From Betaproteobacteria bacterium UBA1934 (GTDB lineage Bacteria > Pseudomonadota > Gammaproteobacteria > Burkholderiales > Rhodocyclaceae), in NCBI GenBank assembly GCA_002337055.1, contig DDFG01000005.1:323037-387036 (forward strand): a stretch of 64,000 bases of DNA, given 5' to 3'. Below are positions 60,516 through 64,000 of the stretch, in pieces. A program made the translations under genes and the position numbers. Below the pieces are notes generated by a model. That model saw nothing but the letters and a program-made list of their open reading frames with translations. It was not told the origin of the DNA and did not search any database. Within the stretch, counting starts at the first letter, position 1, and each line of letters starts with the position of its first letter.

Positions 60516-61843
60516 GCGACATGACGCCCCAGGAAATCGTCCATGAACTCGACAAGCACATTGTCGGGCAGCATCGCGCCAAAAAGGCCGTCGCCATTGC
60601 CCTGCGCAATCGCTGGCGGCGCGCGCGGGTCGGCGAACCGCTTCGACAGGAAATCACGCCCAAGAACATCCTGATGATCGGGCCCACAGGCGTCGGCAAG
60701 ACCGAAATCGCGCGCCGCCTGGCCCGGCTCGCCAACGCCCCCTTCATCAAGGTGGAAGCAACCAAGTTTACAGAAGTGGGCTATGTCGGCCGCGATGTTG
60801 ACACGATCGTCCGCGATCTGGTCGAGATCGCCATCAAATCGCAACGCGAACAGGCGATGAAGCGGGTGCGTGCCCGAGCTGAGGATGCCGCCGAGGAGCG
60901 GGTACTGGACGCCTTGTTGCCGCCCGCCCGCAATTCGGGTTTTTTCGCCGAAAGCTCGCCGGAAGATGGCGCGACCCGTCAAAAATTCCGCAAGAAATTG
61001 CGCGAAGGCGAACTGAATGACAAGGAAATCGACATTGAGGTAGCCACCCCGGCGATGCAGGCGGAAATCTTCGCGCCGCCCGGCATGGAAGAACTGACCA
61101 ACCAGATTCAGGGGATGTTCCAGAACATGTCCGGCGGCCGCAAGAAGTCGCGCAAGCTGAAGATCTCTGAAGCGTTGAAGCTGCTTGCCGAGGAGGAGGC
61201 CGCCAAACTGGTCAACGACGAGGAGGTGAAGCTGGAAGCCGTTCGCAACGTCGAGCAGAACGGCATCGTTTTTCTCGACGAAATCGACAAGATCGCCAGC
61301 CGTTCGGACGCGCATGGCGCCGACGTCTCGCGTCAGGGCGTGCAGCGCGACCTGCTGCCACTGGTCGAAGGCACGACGGTGTCGACCAAGTACGGCATGA
61401 TCCGTACCGATCATGTTCTATTCATCGCTTCCGGCGCCTTTCATCTGGCCAAACCTTCGGATCTGATCCCGGAGTTGCAGGGCCGTTTCCCGATCCGGGT
61501 CGAACTCGACTCGCTGTCGGTCGCCGACTTCGAGCGCATCCTGACCCAGACCGATGCCTGCCTCACACGCCAGTACGAAGCCTTGCTGGCAACCGAGGGC
61601 GTAACACTGAGCTTCGCCGAGAGCGGCATCCAGCGCCTTGCCGAAACCGCTTTTCAGGTTAACGAGCGCACCGAAAACATCGGAGCCCGCCGGCTGTACA
61701 CCGTCATGGAACGTTTGCTGGAAGAGATTTCCTTCTCCGCCGGCAAGGGTGGAGCCGAGACCGTGTTGATCGACGCAGCTCACGTCGACGCGCGCCTGGG
61801 CGAGCTGGCGGTTAACGAGGACCTTTCGCGCTTCATTCTCTGA
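60512..61843 (+). CDS. hslU: HslU, ATPase subunit of the HslUV protease
   Basis: A 443-residue AAA+ unfoldase. MTPQEIVHELDKHIVGQHRAKKAVAIALRNRWRR is the N-terminal signature; Walker A GPTGVGKTEIAR, Walker B GIVFLDEIDKIA, the I-domain between them, and sensor regions near LQGRFPIRVEL and ENIGARRLYTVMERLLEEISF. It feeds unfolded substrate to HslV. Overlaps hslV by four bases (ATGA). Confidence 0.97.
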   Translation: MSDMTPQEIVHELDKHIVGQHRAKKAVAIALRNRWRRARVGEPLRQEITPKNILMIGPTGVGKTEIARRLARLANAPFIKVEATKFTEVGYVGRDVDTIVRDLVEIAIKSQREQAMKRVRARAEDAAEERVLDALLPPARNSGFFAESSPEDGATRQKFRKKLREGELNDKEIDIEVATPAMQAEIFAPPGMEELTNQIQGMFQNMSGGRKKSRKLKISEALKLLAEEEAAKLVNDEEVKLEAVRNVEQNGIVFLDEIDKIASRSDAHGADVSRQGVQRDLLPLVEGTTVSTKYGMIRTDHVLFIASGAFHLAKPSDLIPELQGRFPIRVELDSLSVADFERILTQTDACLTRQYEALLATEGVTLSFAESGIQRLAETAFQVNERTENIGARRLYTVMERLLEEISFSAGKGGAETVLIDAAHVDARLGELAVNEDLSRFIL

Positions 61844-61844
61844 C

Positions 61845-62717
61845 GTGCTGCTGCGCATCGTCGAGATCCTCTTCCCGGTCTTCGCCATCATCCTGGCGGG
61901 GTATCTCTACGGGCGCCGCCACCGCCCGGAAATGGCGGTCGCCAATCGCCTCAACATGGATGTCTTTGTGCCGGCGCTGGTCTTCGCCACCATGGCGAGC
62001 AAGGACTTTGCGCTCACTGCCTACGGCGGATTGGCGCTGACCGCCGCTTGCGTGGTCATCGTACCCGGCCTGCTGGCCTGGCCGCTGGCCAGACATTTGG
62101 GCACGCAGCCCAAGACCCTGGTGCCGCCGATGATGTTCAACAATTCGGGCAACATGGGTTTGCCGGTCGCGCTGCTGACCTGGGGCGATACGGCCATGCC
62201 GGCCGCGATCGTCATGTTTCTGGTGGCCAACCTGCTGCATTTCACGCTGGGTGCCCGGCTGCTCGACCCCGGCACCCGTCTGCGTGATCTCTGGCGTGTG
62301 CCGGTCGTCGCCGCCACTGTGGCCGGACTGGCCGTCAGTCTGACCGGCATCGCGCTGTGGCCGCCCTTGCTGACCGGCATCCGCCTGGTTGGCGACATTT
62401 CGATTCCCTTGCTGCTCTTCGCGCTGGGGGTAAGGATGACGGACGTTCGGCTCGGCGACTGGAAGCTGACGCTCACCGGCGCCGCCTTCCGCCCACTCGC
62501 AGGAATGCTGGTCGCCACCGCCTGCATCCACTTGTTCGGTCTGGCTGGGCGGGATGCGGCGATGCTGATGGTGTTTGGCGCCCTGCCACCCGCCGTGCTC
62601 AATTTTTTGTTCGCCGAACGCTACGGACAGGAACCCGAGCGTGTCGCCCCACTGGTGCTGGTCGGCAATCTTGCTGCCATCCTCTTCCTGCCCGTGGCGC
62701 TGGCTATCAGTCTTTAG
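61845..62717 (+). CDS. AEC-family transporter
   Basis: A 290-residue membrane protein of the auxin-efflux-carrier family, with ten or so hydrophobic segments. MLLRIVEILFPVFAIILAGYLYGRR and FNNSGNMGLPVALLTWG near residue 95 are typical (the Asn-Ser-Gly-Asn motif). It is a secondary transporter for an organic acid or amino acid; substrate unknown. GTG start at 61845, two bases after the hslU stop. It ends 11 bases inside the convergent GAF gene. Confidence 0.85.
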   Translation: MLLRIVEILFPVFAIILAGYLYGRRHRPEMAVANRLNMDVFVPALVFATMASKDFALTAYGGLALTAACVVIVPGLLAWPLARHLGTQPKTLVPPMMFNNSGNMGLPVALLTWGDTAMPAAIVMFLVANLLHFTLGARLLDPGTRLRDLWRVPVVAATVAGLAVSLTGIALWPPLLTGIRLVGDISIPLLLFALGVRMTDVRLGDWKLTLTGAAFRPLAGMLVATACIHLFGLAGRDAAMLMVFGALPPAVLNFLFAERYGQEPERVAPLVLVGNLAAILFLPVALAISL

Positions 62718-63864
62718 ACATCAGCCGCGAGAAGGCGCGGGCGTTATCGATGACCGCGCCGAGGAAATCGCACAGATTCGCCGCCAACTTGGTCTGGTCG
62801 CTGTTCATCGCATGTTTGCGGCGCAAGCTGCCCAGCCACATCAGACCGATGGATTCACCCATCTTGCTAATCGGAAAAAGCCCGAACGAAAGCAAACCTT
62901 GCAGAATATCGAGGTTGGCCTTGTCCTTGCCAGACATTTTCATGCCGAGAATGGACGGAATATCGCCGAAGAAAAGCGACTGGTTGTGCGCGAAAGCCTT
63001 GCCCGAGGCGCCTTCTGGCGTATCCAGCAGGTAGCGGACCTCCCGACAATGGGCATACCATTGATCGGCCCAGGGCACCTGGACGCCGTCGGCCAGTCGC
63101 GTCGACACGCAACGCAACACGCCGCCTTCCGCGACCAGGATGCCCACCAGATCGAGATCGAACCGGCGCAGGAATTCGTTTTCGATGCGTTGGTAAAGCT
63201 GCGCTTCAGCGGTCATCACGCTGCTCATATCGGCCACGAAGTGCAGCAGCGACTCGGTTTCGGCCTCCCGGTAGCGGATCGATTCGCTGCGCGCCTCCCA
63301 CGACGCAATGCTCTGGTGCAAACGCAGCAAGGCCGCAGCCTCTTCGATCACACGCGTCAGGCGTCGCAAAACCGAAGGCGCCAGCGAGCTGCGTTGCGAG
63401 AAGCACATCAAGGTGCCGATCGGCCGTCCGCCGCTGCCGCTGACCTGAATCGGCAAGATGACCATGTGGCGCATGTTCCAGGTCTCGAAGGCTTCGCGCG
63501 TGGCCACCGGAAAATCGCCCAGATTGTTGACCGTCACACCCGCCGGCACGCGACTGTCGAACACCTGTGCGCTGGCATTGTCGCCCTCCGCGGAAATAGT
63601 GGTCCGGGAGAAGGTTTCCTCGATGGCTGCCAGGCTGGGCGGCAGATGCACGCGCACGCAGGCCAGGCTGTGATGGGCGGGCTGGTAGAGATTGATGGAA
63701 TAGCCGTCGATTTCGAGGTATTGCCGCAGGAGGGCCTCGAAGGCATCCAGGCAGGCATTGATGTCGCGGGCTTCGCGCAAGACAAGCAGGCCGCGCTCCT
63801 CGGCTGTGCTCAATCGCCCTGCGTTGTCCATGAATCCCGCCTTGGTTGCCGTCGAAAGGGGCAT
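62707..63864 (-). CDS. GAF-domain protein
   Basis: A 385-residue soluble protein with two GAF-like regions: LVLREARDINACLDAFEALLRQYLEI through RPIGTLMCFSQRSSLAP (about residues 25-170) and a second from about residue 210 (MTAEAQLYQRIENEFLRRFDLDLVGILVAEGG). No effector domain follows, so it may act as a sensor or partner. The ATG at 63864 is preferred; an upstream ATG at 63930 lies within an inverted repeat and has no ribosome-binding site. Confidence 0.7.
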   Translation of the reverse strand: MPLSTATKAGFMDNAGRLSTAEERGLLVLREARDINACLDAFEALLRQYLEIDGYSINLYQPAHHSLACVRVHLPPSLAAIEETFSRTTISAEGDNASAQVFDSRVPAGVTVNNLGDFPVATREAFETWNMRHMVILPIQVSGSGGRPIGTLMCFSQRSSLAPSVLRRLTRVIEEAAALLRLHQSIASWEARSESIRYREAETESLLHFVADMSSVMTAEAQLYQRIENEFLRRFDLDLVGILVAEGGVLRCVSTRLADGVQVPWADQWYAHCREVRYLLDTPEGASGKAFAHNQSLFFGDIPSILGMKMSGKDKANLDILQGLLSFGLFPISKMGESIGLMWLGSLRRKHAMNSDQTKLAANLCDFLGAVIDNARAFSRLMSKD

Positions 63865-63929
63865 AGCTATATTTCCGCGCGATGAATCGATCGATGTTTG
63901 CCACTCTCGCCCTGCACACCGAATTTGCA

Positions 63930-63950
63930 TACTAGGGTAAACCCTGAGTA
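63930..63950. promoter_or_regulatory. Imperfect palindrome upstream of the GAF gene
   Basis: TACT-AGGGT-AA-ACCCT-GAGTA, perfect in the central five-base arms and near-perfect outside. It lies between the partial gene and the GAF gene, about 66 bases before the latter's start. Possible operator; regulator unknown. Confidence 0.4.
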
Positions 63951-63956
63951 CTGCGG

Positions 63957-64000
63957 TCAGCGCATGCGCAGAAGCCGGTTCTCGATCAGCGAATATACCG
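63957..64000 (-). CDS. C-terminal end of a gene cut by the right edge
   Basis: On the minus strand the frame reads YSLIENRLLRMR before a TGA at 63959-63957. A short charged helix end like this is plausible for a real C-terminus, but 14 residues are too few to identify it. Confidence 0.4.
   Translation of the reverse strand, partial: VYSLIENRLLRMR

Overview
The window looks like a chromosome segment of a betaproteobacterium, most likely of the Rhodocyclales type. The evidence is high GC with strong GC-ending codon use, the order metK / HD-GYP gene / SAH riboswitch-ahcY-holin-like-tlyA-metF, the ubiH-dsbC and dapF-DUF484-xerC neighbourhoods, and Anbu plus HslUV in one genome. This placement rests on gene order and family recognition only. 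No rRNA, tRNA or CRISPR array was seen.

Host region 1 (1-31774). A purine/nucleoside uptake locus comes first: a Tsx-like porin, a BMP-type ABC transporter and a purine phosphoribosyltransferase. It is followed by a Tat-exported DUF2891 protein, a SpoIIAA-like protein and a diguanylate cyclase. An HPF-like ribosome-binding protein is divergent from an NhaR-type regulator. Next is a complete Anbu operon (circularly permuted ATP-grasp, alpha-E protein, transglutaminase-like protease, Anbu), then a thioesterase, an amidohydrolase, ubiH and dsbC. A methyl-cycle block on the minus strand follows: metK behind a SAM-II-like leader, then an SAH riboswitch in front of ahcY, a holin-family membrane protein, tlyA and metF. 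Two lipid A-type acyltransferases, a GNAT protein, dapF-DUF484-xerC and a second diguanylate cyclase complete this part.

Inserted element (about 31775-54205, 22.4 kb). A 23S rRNA methyltransferase gene of the RlmI family is cut in two. Its 228-codon front part ends at 31774 and its in-frame 168-residue remainder resumes at 54206, giving exactly 396 residues. The insertion carries a complete 396-residue homologue of the same gene on the opposite strand, so it appears to replace what it breaks. The right end encodes a recombinase trio (797, 749 and 148 residues, overlapping starts and stops). The first member looks like an in-frame fusion of two tyrosine recombinases. The cargo is envelope-related: an HD-GYP phosphodiesterase, an RND efflux pump, an RRM-like small protein, an MscK-like channel, PqiA (two genes), PqiB, PqiC and a lipoprotein hydrolase cut off by an IS256-family insertion.

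Host region 2 (54206-64000). After the rlmI remainder comes a Zn/Mn-type uptake locus: a small secreted HHCxxC protein, an outer-membrane protein whose signal peptide is out of frame, and a binding protein, ATPase and permease. Then follow a double-STAS protein, hslV-hslU, an AEC transporter, a GAF-domain protein and the tail of another gene.

The most notable points are the self-complementing insertion in rlmI with its fused recombinase, the pairing of a SAM-II-like leader on metK with an SAH riboswitch on ahcY, and the frameshift in the metal-uptake outer-membrane gene.
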